A DNA stretch of 64,000 nucleotides, from contig JAHNZQ020000277.1 of the NCBI GenBank assembly GCA_019155205.2, forward strand, positions 1,643,742 to 1,707,741, given 5' to 3'. Positions 46,553 to 57,660 of this stretch are shown here, piece after piece. The stretch's first letter is position 1, and each line of letters opens with the position of its first letter. The notes below the pieces were generated by a model. The model made no database searches, was not told the origin of the DNA, and saw only the letters and a program-made list of their open reading frames with translations. Both the position numbers and the translations under genes were made by a program. The stretch comes from Gracilaria vermiculophylla (Eukaryota > Rhodophyta > Florideophyceae > Gracilariales > Gracilariaceae).

Positions 46553-47300
46553 CTATCGCGGCAACAAATGATGCAGCAGGATGGCAGTGGCGACACTGAG
46601 ATCGCCACCACACTCGTCAATGTCGTCCAGAACTTTGCATTCTCGGCGCACTAGAACGCAGAACCCGTCGCCCTGGGCCCCAACCACCACCACCGTGCGC
46701 GGTGCGTGCCACACGTCTTGTAGCCTCTGTGCGTCGTCTGTTGCCAGCCCAAATACGCGCAAGCCCTTTTTCGGAAGACAACGTATCAGGCACGGCATCA
46801 ATGAGGCGGTGAATGCCAACCTTTCATCAGTTGCTCCCATTGATGCCTTGCTTTTGGCTGCCCCCTACGTTGCGTCGTTGTGCGCCAACTATACTACCCC
46901 ATTAACCCCCATAAGAAGCCCTGACCAAAGAGCGGCGCCTACATTGGGATCGTCTGACACCCCTTCCAGGGGCACGAGCCCCCCGTTGCAGGTGGTCAAC
47001 TCGTGCTCAAGTTAGTACTCCTGCTTGATGGCCTGTGCCACCACATCCACGTGCCTGCGATGAGCCGCGCGTACGTTGACCATTCCCTTCTCCACTTTGG
47101 CCTCCATCGCCCCTATCACCTGCGCCGCCCGCCGGATATGCACTACGACGACCATATGGTTTCATTCCTGTCCTGACGTCTCTATCGTCTGCTGCAGGTA
47201 TATGCGCAGGGTCTCGCGCCGGTCTGAATGCATCACGATGATCACCGCGTTTACGCCGTATAGCACGTCATCTCCGTTTTCGCGCACTTCGCGAACAAGG
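46553..47300 (-). pseudogene. SpoU-family RNA 2'-O-methyltransferase pseudogene
   Basis: These knotted (SPOUT) enzymes methylate ribose in rRNA or tRNA. N-terminal substrate-binding motif at 47.2-47.3 kb: DVLYGVNAVIIVMHSDRRET. Then LVPLEGVSDDPNVGAALW (motif 1, usual D-P-x-N-x-G-A-x-x-R), SKASMGATDERLAF, VVVVGAQGDGFCVLVRREC (motif 2) and DLSVATAILLHHLL (motif 3). The motif 1 Arg is lost and the motif 3 SLNVS is changed. Stops occur at about 46890, 46907 and 47008. Eukaryotic homologues act mainly in mitochondria or plastids. Confidence 0.75.
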
Positions 47301-48100
47301 CTTGTCTCCGTTTCCGCTTTTACGGGCGTGCGCATGGCATATCACGAGTACCACTGCATTTGGCTTTATCTGCTGTCGTTTCGCAGAACCGGGCTCCATT
47401 TTCTGTCCTCTCGCCGCCGTTGGCTCCATATGCTGTCTTCCCGCTGGCCCTAGTTACTTCCGCTGTTATCCCGCCGCCTTTGATTCCAGCTCCAACTGTC
47501 ACGCAGTTGCTTTCCGACATTACCACCCCAGCATTCTCCAGAAAAAGCGCCGACCGAAACACAGCGCTCAGATTGTGCTGGGATGGCAGGCTATTCACTG
47601 CCACAAACACGCAGGTGCCCGCACTGAACTCTTTTTCGGGTTCGCACTCCATGCGTCCTGGCCTGTACCGCGACTTCCTAGTGCCAGACCTGCCCCACAA
47701 GCACGTTTTGCATGCCATCGTCGACGTTCGCGACCGTCGTCTTCATCCCTTCTGCCGCCTGCAGAAGATGCTTCATCACAGACACGTTGTTTCGTTTCAA
47801 ACCTGACGCCTCTAACGTATGCTACAGGAATACGCGCCGGATCTCACGCTAGTATGACTGCATCGCGTTCCTCTCCGGGTTCAGGACGTACAGCAAGTCA
47901 TCTCCGCTTTCATGCACTTGGCGAACAAGGCTTGTCTCCACTTCTGCTTGCACCGGCTCACAAATGGCACGTCGCCAGTCCCGCCATGCTTGGCTCCATC
48001 TCCAGTCTTTCCGGAAATCCAGGCTCTATCTGCTGTCATTACGAAGCCCTTGGCTACATCTGCTGTTATTCCACGGCCCTGAACTCAAGCTGCTATCCTC
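47301..48100 (-). repeat. Duplicated 5' part of the SpoU gene
   Basis: The block 47160-47460 recurs at about 47790-48100, about 640 bp away in the same orientation: both hold GCGAACAAGGCTTGTCTCC and GGCTCCAT-CTGTC units, and both translate on the minus strand to a similar segment (SDRRETLRIYLQQTIETSG against REIRRVFL-HTLEASG). Within each block a GGCTCCATATGCTGTC-like unit repeats about every 40 bases. Confidence 0.65.
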
Positions 48101-48214
48101 TCGTCACCGCTTTTTGCCGAACACACGCGCATTTCCACGTTGGCGCGGTCTTCGCTCACCTTTTTGAATCTCTCCTTCGCGCATGGGCCACGTTGCAAAG
48201 ACCAATTGTCACAT

Positions 48215-48540
48215 GAGGCCGGGGTCAATCTCACGATTGACTATCTAAATGCTTTTGGAGAACGAGGTTCTTTGTTTGGAGACTTCAAACCATTCGGAAC
48301 GGACCCAATGCAAGACCTTGAAAAGATTGGCTACATTCCTTTTGGTCATAATATATCTTCATGACAATGAGCTTCTGCACGGTGACTGTATTGCAGTCAC
48401 AAGAAAGACGGTCGGGAAACATTTGGCAGACGTTCCCCGTATGCCCAGTGCTCAGGACCGGCTCAGAGCATTAGCGGATCCATATGCCCGTCCTGGTTCT
48501 AACATATTTTTCATATCATCAACAGATTCAATATCTCCGT
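48215..48540 (+). pseudogene. Dihydroxyacid dehydratase (IlvD) fragment
   Basis: An Fe-S enzyme of branched-chain amino acid synthesis. About 100 codons in two frames: GDFKPFGTDPMQDLEKIGYI, then NELLHGDCIAVTRKTVGKHL, ADVPRMP and the AQDRLRAL-PYA segment. These match the family's DLKPxG, LLHGDCxTVTGKT and ENLxDVP order. The Gly of TGKT is Arg here. Both ends of the gene are missing. Confidence 0.7.
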
Positions 48541-50360
48541 TGCCTCCCCACTCCAACTACAGTTGGCGATGCATTCCGTTCGCTTCGGTACACACCACAA
48601 TTTTACCTTCTGTAATAGACGGTGCAGATCAATAGAACAAGGAGCGACACTCTGGCAGCGGTAACCAGTCAAAATAAGCAGGCATATGAATGCGCGCGGA
48701 AGTAAAGCAGAAGTGGAGGGAGAGTCCCGAATGTATTCGTTCCAGATCGTGTGGCGTGGTTGGTTGTTTAGGATTGCGGTTTATTTTGCTCACATAATAT
48801 AAGCTGTCTTGTGAGCGTGTTCCGTCAGAAGGTTGGGCGTGGTTTTAAAGTGAAAGCGAAGGGAACGAAGAGACGGTATACCATACTCACAAGTGACACA
48901 CTCAATGAAGAAACCAGCAAAATGGATGCCAATGTTGTGCCCGTCAGTCATAGATGTCGAAATGATAGAAACCGTATCGGCAGCGCGACGCAACCGCGGC
49001 GTGGGGGATGAAGGGATGAACGCAGCAGACAAAACAGGGAGGGTAATAATGTCGTTGTCTTCATTCACATTCTGGAAACCATTGTTGCCGTTCATACTTG
49101 AAGTTCTGCGAGATACGACAGGACTTTAAAGTGCGTGACCAAGGTGGAAGATGATGGGAAAAAGAAGAAAAGGACAAAATCTCATGTGAGAAGGACGAAT
49201 GGCTGCAGAACAGTAAGAGTAAGAAACAACGACCAGGTGAGAGAAGGAGGAGCAGAGCGGAAGGAAACAGAGAAACAGCGATAGTTTGCGGAACACGAAA
49301 GTGCTGAGCGGATGCAGTAGTAACAAAAAGTTAGAATAAGCAAGACGAATGCTACAGAGGGGGGGGGACGGGAAGAAAATCCCGGGGTTACTGGACATAA
49401 ACGTCACAACAAACGCTTGTAATTAAACAGGCTGTGAAGGATTTGGGAATATAGGCCAATACATAGGGAATGTGTACCATGGAGAAAAGAGGAATATATG
49501 CAGCATTTTGTGGATCAGGAAGAATGGCGGGAGGAAATTACGATCGGAGTTTGGGAGCTTTTGGAATACAGCTGTGGCAGTATATGGCTTACTGAGCTTT
49601 AAAGATGTTTACTGTCTGCATATAACTTATTCGATGTGTTGGTAGAGCTTTAAGGCACTAGATCGCGTTCTGTAGCAGTTTAGAGGTTTTTGAGCTGGAT
49701 ACTTTTTTAAGTACTCCTATTACATGCGGCTTTTGCGGTACGGTGAGAAGGTTTAAATGAAAAGTGCTGCAATACAAATGGGTCTAGGGGTTTACTATAA
49801 ATGCGATGAGAGGTTACAGAAAGATGTGCAAAAGAATGAGTAGTATGGGACAACAAACAGAAACCGATATGTGTAAATGACTATTTTTAATGGAACATAT
49901 GAAGCGCTTTCTTGCAGAACGTAAGCCCCGAGCGCAGTATCAATCTGCATCTGTGAAAAACGCATGTGACTAAATAAAATGTATGACGGAATGCTATGCA
50001 TAATGCGTGACCGATCAAAAAGCAATAAAAGCACGAAGTTGCCGTTGAAATCGAATTAGTTTGCTATATCCGTTGCAGTGGCAGGAAGATGAATGTCATA
50101 TGAAAATTTACTGAAATAAAAAGATGAAAATGGAGTATTTACTTAAGCTTATACAAAGACATGGTGGTATTTGACGTTTTTTAAGTGTTCGTTATTGACA
50201 AATTGGCCGTGGGATACACGAATTTCATACAGGACATGTAAAACAGGTATGATACAGAAACAATCGTGGTTAAACAGATTAAGATTTTAAATTTTTTTTA
50301 GGAATGAGGTAGAGGTAAGAAAGAAGTAAACTACAAGCAAATGAAAGGTTGCAAATGTGT
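48541..50360. other. Unassigned AT-rich region
   Basis: Short frames on both strands (48790-49095 minus, 49126-49407 minus) without a known domain. A nine-G run sits near 49360. Confidence 0.35.
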
Positions 50361-51159
50361 TTAGGATTCATAAACTGGAGCCAAATTGTTAATCCAGTCA
50401 TATGCATTTCCATAGTCGGTGAAGAGCGCATCACTTCGATCAATGAGACGAGAAGCTCTCACTGTAAGTATGGCGTACGGGTCAAATTGTCTCCTATTTG
50501 TGAGAATGGGTGAAAAAGAACGATCAATGTAAAAATTTAAACTTCTCCGGGGTTTCAAGCCGTCCTGCACTGCATGGAAATCTAGATCTTCCAAAAGGTA
50601 GCGCGGATCATTAATGAAACCTCCCTCGCAAAGCCGGGTCGGGGAAATCCACACTTTTTTCTTTGTGTTTTCTTGATTTAAACCACCGATCAGGTAAAAG
50701 TCATGATCCTGGAATTCTAGTTGCATGCAATAAGTGCAAAACTCTTGAGGAGTAACGACCAAAATGCCGGAACCATACGATTTGTGGATTCAGGTTCGCT
50801 GAGACATATCATGATATACCAGCGTTCCATAAAAGTAGCAGAAAGTTTCGTGCTGAGCAAAAGTGCTGTTTTTAAAAAAACCGAGCCCAGCGGAAGGATG
50901 CGTAATAGTAGACTGTGCCACAGCAAGGCGTAGGGAGGATGCTTCCATGGCTCTGAGTTTCGGACCGTTCATGTGATTGAATTGGCCTTGGTACTTCTCC
51001 TGCCATTTTGACAGTTCCAACTCCTTGCCTGTAAAAACGAATTTTATGTCGTACCGTTTATAGGCGCAAAAGGAAATGATGTGCTCCGGGAATCTATGAT
51101 ACTGATGAAAGCCGAAAGCAGCAGTCTACGTCCTAGGTGGGCGAATGTTGTTCTTAAAG
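50361..51159 (-). pseudogene. SET-domain protein (lysine methyltransferase type)
   Basis: SET domains transfer methyl groups to lysines, mostly of histones. One minus-strand frame from about 51.16 kb to 50361 with one TGA at 50790. Upstream it reads RFPEHIISFCAYKRYDIKFV and KWQEKYQGQFNHMNG. The SET N-terminal strand is AGLGFFKNSTFAQHETFCYF with YGTLVYHD. After the stop come CEGGFINDPRYLLED (the usual N-H/N-D box), NFYIDR, YAILTVRASRLI and ALFTDYGNAYDW (usual GEEL-DYG-YW). The C-terminus is PVYES. It may be the C-terminal half of the methyltransferase gene at 51893-54219. Confidence 0.65.
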
Positions 51160-51286
51160 TACAGTCTGTTTCAAAATCATAACACGTCGGTGTTCAAGTA
51201 CAAAAATTGTGAATTTGGTACTGTACGACTACAAGATCAAGATTAAAAATAAATTCAAGTCCAAAAACCGTTTCAAAATCATAACA

Positions 51287-51386
51287 NNNNNNNNNNNNNN
51301 NNNNNNNNNNNNNNNNNNNNNNNNNNNNNNNNNNNNNNNNNNNNNNNNNNNNNNNNNNNNNNNNNNNNNNNNNNNNNNNNNNNNNN
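51287..51386. other. Assembly gap (100 N)
   Basis: Exactly 100 N, a placeholder of unknown true length, inside M2. Confidence 0.99.
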
Positions 51387-51484
51387 TATTGCTTTTTTGC
51401 TTATGGCTATCTTCTAAATGAAATGTTTTAATCATTTGTTTATACTTGAACAATTTTTTATTGCTTATTTGTCAAATTATTGAT

Positions 51485-51763
51485 TTAGAAACATTGAGGT
51501 TTAAGGGTTTTGCAATTTGTTTTGCATGAAACTATTCTTTGACACAGTTTCCGTTTTCTAACTCGTTTATCTGCAGTACTGGAACGGTAGCAAGGCCTTG
51601 TAAGTGTTTTTGTTCTACAGGTTGCCGAATTTTCTAGGATACGGGGGGTTGTGAATGGATAACGTTTTAGAAGTCGGCTAATTTTGACATATAATTTTCT
51701 ATAAGCTTCTAGTTGTATTATTGCAAGCTGTTTGGAGCGAGAAAGAGGTGAACGTCGATCCAT
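51485..51763 (-). pseudogene. M2 transposase, N-terminal part
   Basis: Paired-like DNA-binding region of a Tc1 transposase: RRSPLSRSKQLAIIQLEAYR, ISRLLKRYPFTTPRIL, then a basic link and KRVRKRKLCQRIV. The first 92 codons only; the DDE domain is not visible. Confidence 0.65.
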
Positions 51764-51892
51764 AACGATGGATGTTGATGGTGTAGTGTTATGATTATGA
51801 AACGTTTTTTACTTATATGTTCTGCAAAAGGCGCACTACAGTACTACTTTGGGGCGTTTTTTAGGCGTGATATGATTTTGAAACGCACTGTA

Positions 51893-54219
51893 AGTCATGA
51901 TTACATTTGCCGCATCGACGAGGCCCTGTGTTACGGAGACGGAAGCCACATTTTCGGAAACCAACCTATAAAAGAGCTTCATAGTTTGGTATTTGGCATG
52001 GTCAAAGCAGGAATTCTCCATTTTGCAACCCAAAAACTTGCGAGTTTCCGCGGATCTTAAGCATTTGCACGCAAGAGCCCTCGAGATTTAACGCGCAAAA
52101 AGGTCTATAATTGTATCGACTGGCTGGGATAGGCGCGCAGTAAGTTACATAATGAGACTGATGGGCTTCTCCTCCGGACGAACACGTTCCCGGCGCACTT
52201 CAATTGTTTCTGTGTAACGGGACCACATGAGGCGTTCATTTACTTCGACTCGTGGCACACGATCTATCACATTTTTGTAAGCGCTGACGGTGGAGGGAAT
52301 GTAACAGAAATTTTGGTAGTGACCATCTTGAGTTCCTAAGCGCACGTGACCCCTGTTCGAACTCCATGAACGGTGTGTTCGGCGATAGAAATGAGTTCCC
52401 CGGAAGCTCCGCCTGGTGCGGTGTTGCTGTGACCGGGCGCCTGAATCATATGCAACGGGAAGCAATCCACGCTAAAAATAGGTGTGACAGTTCCGTCTGC
52501 TTCTCGCCCATCAATGCTCCGGAAAAGTTTCACACACTGTGAAAACTGTTCCGAAAGAGCACACAAGATGATCAAGTAACCGCCATCAAGCAACAAACGA
52601 CTGATTGCTAGGACATCGTAGGTACTGTTTGGACGAGCACGACTTAATCGAGTTGTATACGGCAGATCAGTGAGAATTAAGTGTGCTTGAAAACAAGAAA
52701 CGGGGTCCTGATCACGCAAGGTGTTCTAAGCGTCAATGAGATCCAGAACTTAACAAAATTACATTGCATAGCCCTTCATTATGTCCTAGTGCACCAAGTC
52801 TATAGCGTTCAAAACACTAGAGGGGATGTCAGTTACCGGCAGGATGATGTCTACCCACTCTCCATGATAAAAGGACTCCGATAGGGCTGCAGGAGCTATA
52901 CCCGTGACCCCTGTGACACTCTGGGGATAAGTGCGGCTTTGATTGCGGTCGAGACGGATAGAAATCGCGATTTGAGCACTGTTACTGCTGCTATAACCTG
53001 TACTGTCACTGAAGAGATCAATGACTTCAATTTTCTTCGCCATGGAAGACGGTGCTGTAGAAAGAACAGCAACATCACTAGTAGCAGAGAATACATGAAC
53101 GTCTTGACTTAGACAAGCGAGTGCATCTTCTTTTGGAGTCCAATGAGTTGCCGAGAATTCTACATATCTCTGCGTAAACGGGAGGCGTCCAGTGGAGGGA
53201 GGGAAAAAATCTCTTCATTGTTCGTCCAGAAGCAACTCTTGGACCAAATGCGACGGGACTAAATTTTCTTCAAACAAAAGTGGATGAGATTAAGTGCTCG
53301 AAATGTCACTGAAATGGTCGGGAGCGGGTGGCCGAAGAGCATCGCCGACTTCCAAGGTATGTTCTCATGGGACTAACCGAACAAGAGAAGGGTCCGTAAA
53401 GGCATCGATAAATGCATGAATGGGGGACTTTTTTGACATGTGTGAAACTCCATCGTTCCGATTTTTGAACAATTCGATTTGTAGGCTTTCCGCACTGAAG
53501 ATAATATACGGGTGCACCATTGACTCGGCATCTTGAGCCAATGGAGTCGGGCAAAGAAGTCCCACGAGCGAAAAACTCTTTGGAAACCATAAGGAACACG
53601 GTGAAATGTTTGCGTACTTGCCAAACTTGGGAAGCAAAGAGAATGAACGCTTGTTTGAACTTTACCTGGGATAACGGTCTCGCTTTCCTAGTAGTTTGGC
53701 AGCCGGTCGAGATAGATGCGCAAACATGGTCTTAAGGAAAAGGCCTTCGAATTGTGTAGCTCTTTCCGTGGAAACATTGGTTTTGGAAGTAGTTTTCTTT
53801 TTCTTCCAAACGGCGACTGCGGACTTTAAGAGATCCATATGGAGAAATCGAGTATGGAAAGAGACGCCGCGGGTTATACATAAGCGGTGGTAATCCTTAA
53901 CCTTTGTTTCCGATTCAATGTCCGTCTTATCAATCAACCTCGCAATTTGGTGCGTTTGCTAGAGAGTGTTGCGATTGGTATTTGACGTAGACAGTAAAGA
54001 TCGACGGAGTTCTTCGTCACTGAAAGTATAGACGTTTGGAGAGTTCGTCCCTCGTGAGCAAAAAACGCGGTGGCGCTAAGAATGTTGTCGCACACGAATC
54101 GCATGTTCCACCAAGGCAGTGTATGAGACAACGCGTGAACGATCTGAGGGGCTCCAGTTCTGCGCATACTCGTCGCGCAAATCCGACAGAGCGGAGATGG
54201 TTTTCAAGTAGTCGGGCAT
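51893..54219 (-). pseudogene. DNA amino-methyltransferase-like gene
   Basis: A long minus-strand frame from ATG at 54219 (MPDYLKTISALSDLRDEYAQ) to 52336 stays in one phase for about 630 codons with about ten stops, then shifts once to 52145. The methylase part is at 52336-52719: HLILTDLPYTTRLSRARPNS (usual T-D-P-P-Y motif IV of N4/N6 amino-methylases), YDVLAISRLLLDGGYLIILC, then NVIDRVPRVEV and VRPEEKP. The first Pro of DPPY is Leu. The N-terminal 400 residues are unassigned, with a Lys-rich segment near 53.8 kb. If it continued through the M2 site it would join the SET domain, but the two frames differ by one base there. Confidence 0.55.
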
Positions 54220-56377
54220 AATAGATGGGACGATAGGCGAGAAGAGAAATGACGGTGGGTAGCGATTTGAGAAATATAAAAACAATACGAAACTTGTCCC
54301 CAAAGAAGGAGTGGAGTTTAGGAGTTGTACAGCAAAAGAACCCTAGAAACACCGTTTAGAAAATGATGATGTAGTAGAATGGGCGTGTGAAGAAGAAAAG
54401 GGATGTTTCGTTGGAAAGGGGAGTGGTTCCGAAGAATGGGACGTACATAGATGTCCGGACCGATTGGAAAATGAGAGAAAAAGAAGTTGACTGCAGATGG
54501 GGTCTGGAAGAGGAGTATGATTGAGATGCATTACTGGTCGTGAGTCAAGGAAAAGGTTACTGAACGTCAGGAATTGTTCCTGACGGCCAAAATTTATACA
54601 GAAAAAAGGAAAGAGGCATTGAGAAGAGTTAAATCTGTCGCGCACGATGCCAAGCATCCAGAATGGATATGTTTTTAAACGGATTGAAGTTAAAGATCAA
54701 ATTTACTCCGCTATGTAGACGAGCGGTATAGTGGAATGGCCGTCAAAAACAGTTCCAGGCGGCCGTTATCCACGATGAAACTCGATACAAACACGTTAAA
54801 ACAAGTGCAAAGACTACTCTAACTTTGACTATGGATCTATAGTAAATAATAAATATTGTGGGAGCTAAGACTAAGATATAAAAGAGTCACCGAAACAAAG
54901 CGTTGAGCCGAACGGGATATAAAAAGATAGAAGTTATGTAGGAAAAATGCAATGTACGAGAGACAAGATCTCTATAAATAAACATTTTTTATATAGGAAG
55001 GACTTAAAAAGCTTATTGTTCATTTTTGTTTTGAGATTCGTTTCGTGTTTATTAATAAGATAAACGATATAACGATTGAAAATCCGGTTCGGGAAACGGT
55101 GTCTGACAAAATAAGAAACATTACACGTGCAGTATCAAAAATGGTGTTGTTTATGCGTGTGGAAAGAAAGCGCTTCTGGTGTGAAAGGCTTGAAATTATC
55201 TTATCACAAGGTGAAAAGAAGAAGAATGCTCTTGTGAGTAGAGAAGGTATAATGCTAAATGTTTTGTGTATATTTCATAATTTGAAACCGAAATATAAAG
55301 TAGTAATGTAGCATACATGAAGTATTGATGAGCGGATATAAGAAGCAGGAAAGCACTTGAACCCAAACCAGAAAAAGTAACATCGCATCAAATAAGGGCG
55401 CTTTAAATTCAGTTCATAAAACCTCGCCCCCAGTCAAATGCTAAATGCAAACATGGAATGCACACCAGCTTTGCGCGAAGCAAACGCTGTGCTTCAGAAG
55501 TTATTGCTTTAGCAAAACGGTGCATGTCGTATTTATTTCAAAAACAGAAAGGAAGTGATTTTGGTGATCACATAAAACTGAAAAATTCCGAAGTCCACTA
55601 GGAGCCCTCAACACTTAATAAAAAGAGTTTTTCGTTTATCTTTGGAATTCCCGATATCAGAAAAAACTGAAAAAGTCAGTCCACTGTTGAATCCTCAACA
55701 TAAAAAAATCGCTTGTTTTTGAACTCAACCTGTCACCCTGTATTGTCATTTTGCACTAAGCTGTACGTGGTGTTTTGCTAATGCATACATATCTGAGTAG
55801 TGATTTAGATTTATGCAGCGAGTACTATGCAAGACCTGCGTCTATGATGATTTTATCCCTCAAATATGGAGAGCCCGTCCGTGTTGTATCATGAATCGTT
55901 TCCAACATCTATGCCAAGCATCTAAGAGGCAGCGTTAGTTCCCTCTGGTGTAGGACAGCATTCCGTGTCACAATTTGAGTGGCAAAGTGTTTTCATAGAG
56001 CTGCTTGCCACAGAAAATCTTCTGGTTGATCTACAAACATTACCAGCTTTATTGTAGTGAAGTTTTGATACAAGCAATTAAAATATCATTCTTATAGAAA
56101 TAATTGTTTTTCAACCTTTTCTAGATGTTTGCGTCAAAAGAATTCAACCACGTTCATACCAAAAGACAAAAAACTGTCTAAGAACTGCAAAACCTGTCGT
56201 AAAGATGCAGTTACATCAAATTGACAAAAAAAACTGTACATCTAAGTAGGTCCGGAAAACTCATCGAGACAGTCTTGGTTTTTTATGCATCTTCATTCTT
56301 GTGTGGAAGCGTTTTAGTACCTAAAATTTAAAACAAAATGTCAATTTCGTATTATATCTGAAAATGGTTCTCAAAAC
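54220..56377. other. Unassigned AT-rich region
   Basis: A plus-strand frame of 88 codons at 55045-55311 and others have no recognised domain. The part next to 54.2 kb may hold the promoter of the methyltransferase gene. CACCCTGTA at 55734-55742 resembles a Tc1/mariner end on the minus strand; no partner was found. Confidence 0.35.
55573..55723 (+). repeat. Direct repeat pair, about 63 bp
   Basis: AAAACTGAAAAA, a GTCCACT core and CCTCAACA recur at 55573-55635 and 55661-55723. They could be inner repeats of a degraded Tc1-type end. Confidence 0.4.
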
Positions 56378-57660
56378 ATGGTTCAAAATTGTTTTCTTCA
56401 AGAAGTACATTCTCATTATGGTTTATCGTTCACTATGAGTAGCTCCGAGGGGAGCCGTTTATATTATACATGCAGCCAAAAAACGAAACAGACAAGAAAA
56501 AAGACGGAAACTACACAGCAAAGAACACGGTCTGCAAAACAGGTTCATGAATGCAATGGATCTCTCAGTTTTACACAAAAGCGCGAAAATCCCTTTTTAT
56601 TTCTTTCAAGCACGACATTTGTTATGGCAAAGAACACGTCTCTACTAATCTAACTGCTGTTTAAAAGTTAAGCTTAAAAACATTGCTCTTTCAAGGTATT
56701 GTTCCGTTTCAAAATTCCAATGAATTTGAGCACATCATCTGGTGCCAAGAAGAACTATTCCTATATCCCATATCATACTGTCTACAATGCTTGAATACGG
56801 GTTATTTTGGAACAATGCCGCCTTGAAAGAAGACCCATTTCTATCCGCCATTAAGTATTTGGCATAGGCAAAACACTTTGAAACGTTATTTGTTTGTCAA
56901 ACTCCAAAATGTTTTGCATTCGTGGCAAAGTACTCGTAGGATATGGTTCAGAGGCACAGAATTATAGAACTATGCATCGATTCAACATTTAAAACGAATT
57001 CGCAATCAACGGAACTATTTTCAATCGTAGCTTCAATCAAAGGTATTGGATGTTCATTGGCATGTATGGTTCTAGCCTCAGATTTTATTGGAACACGAGG
57101 CTATCGAACGGCTCTCATTTCAAGATTTTTGCAGAGTTTCCAAGACCGTATAAAACATTTGAATCCGTTGCTTTTCGTTACCGATAAGGAAAGCGCGCAG
57201 ATGACAAGTATTCCAAATGTATTTCAAAACTTTATCCATCGCTTTTTGTATGGCCTATAAAACTGGCTATCAAGCGAAAACTTTCGGATATGCGAAGCAC
57301 AACCATTTTGCTTTCTGAGCAGCTTGAAGCAAGCATTATGGATATGACTGAAGACCATTACCATGATCACTACTTTTCTGGGAGGAAACGTGAATCGTTT
57401 TCAGGTTTTCGGTTGCAATGTATCACAGAAGTCAGACAACTTTGCTCTGCGTTCGTTTTATCTTCAGACGGACACCTCTATCTTCCTCGCTTCTGCACAT
57501 CTTTTCAAAAAGAAGTACAAAAACAACAAAACAATTTGGAGACTTATGTTTTGCAGAATTGGTACGATGAGTACACTTTTATGTGTTTGGGACTTAAAAA
57601 TCGTTCTTAAATACCTTTTGCGAAGACAAGAATGTTTACCGCGTCTCATTGGTCTGTAAT
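56378..57660 (+). pseudogene. Mutator-like (MULE) transposase
   Basis: N-terminal zinc-binding DNA domain of the WRKY-GCM1/FLYWCH type at 56378-56653 (HYGLSFTMSSSEGSRLYYTC, then KQVHECNGSL). The MULE core at 56943-57260 reads IIELCIDSTFKTN with the first Asp, LFSIVASIKGIGCSLACMVL, LISRFLQSFQDRI and PLLFVTDKESAQMTSI with the second Asp. Later parts (57290-57659) are in two frames and include NFALRSFYLQT. No terminal repeats found. Confidence 0.68.

Larger units (their letters stand above)
51160..51892 (-). mobile_element. M2: second Tc1-like transposon, with assembly gap
   Basis: TA at both ends. The 27-base ends (51160-51186 and 51866-51892) are inverted repeats matching at 24 of 27 and read TACAGT, then GTTTCAAAATCATA. 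Inner direct copies lie at 51269-51286 and 51787-51804, again an IR/DR layout. The transposase start is on the minus strand; the catalytic part lies in or is replaced by the N run. It sits between the methyltransferase and SET segments. Confidence 0.85.

Noticed and set aside
47302..48216. 304-codon plus-strand frame
   Set aside because: It runs antisense to the SpoU pseudogene and its duplicate; the Cys/Ser-rich translation has no domain and follows from the repeated units.
43500..48540. Bacterial contamination as the source of the PurL, SpoU and IlvD pieces
   Set aside because: All pieces are frameshifted, mixed in orientation, and continuous with eukaryotic transposons.
54715..54790. tRNA-like GGTATAGTGG sequence
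   Set aside because: No T-arm GTTCGA box and no acceptor stem.
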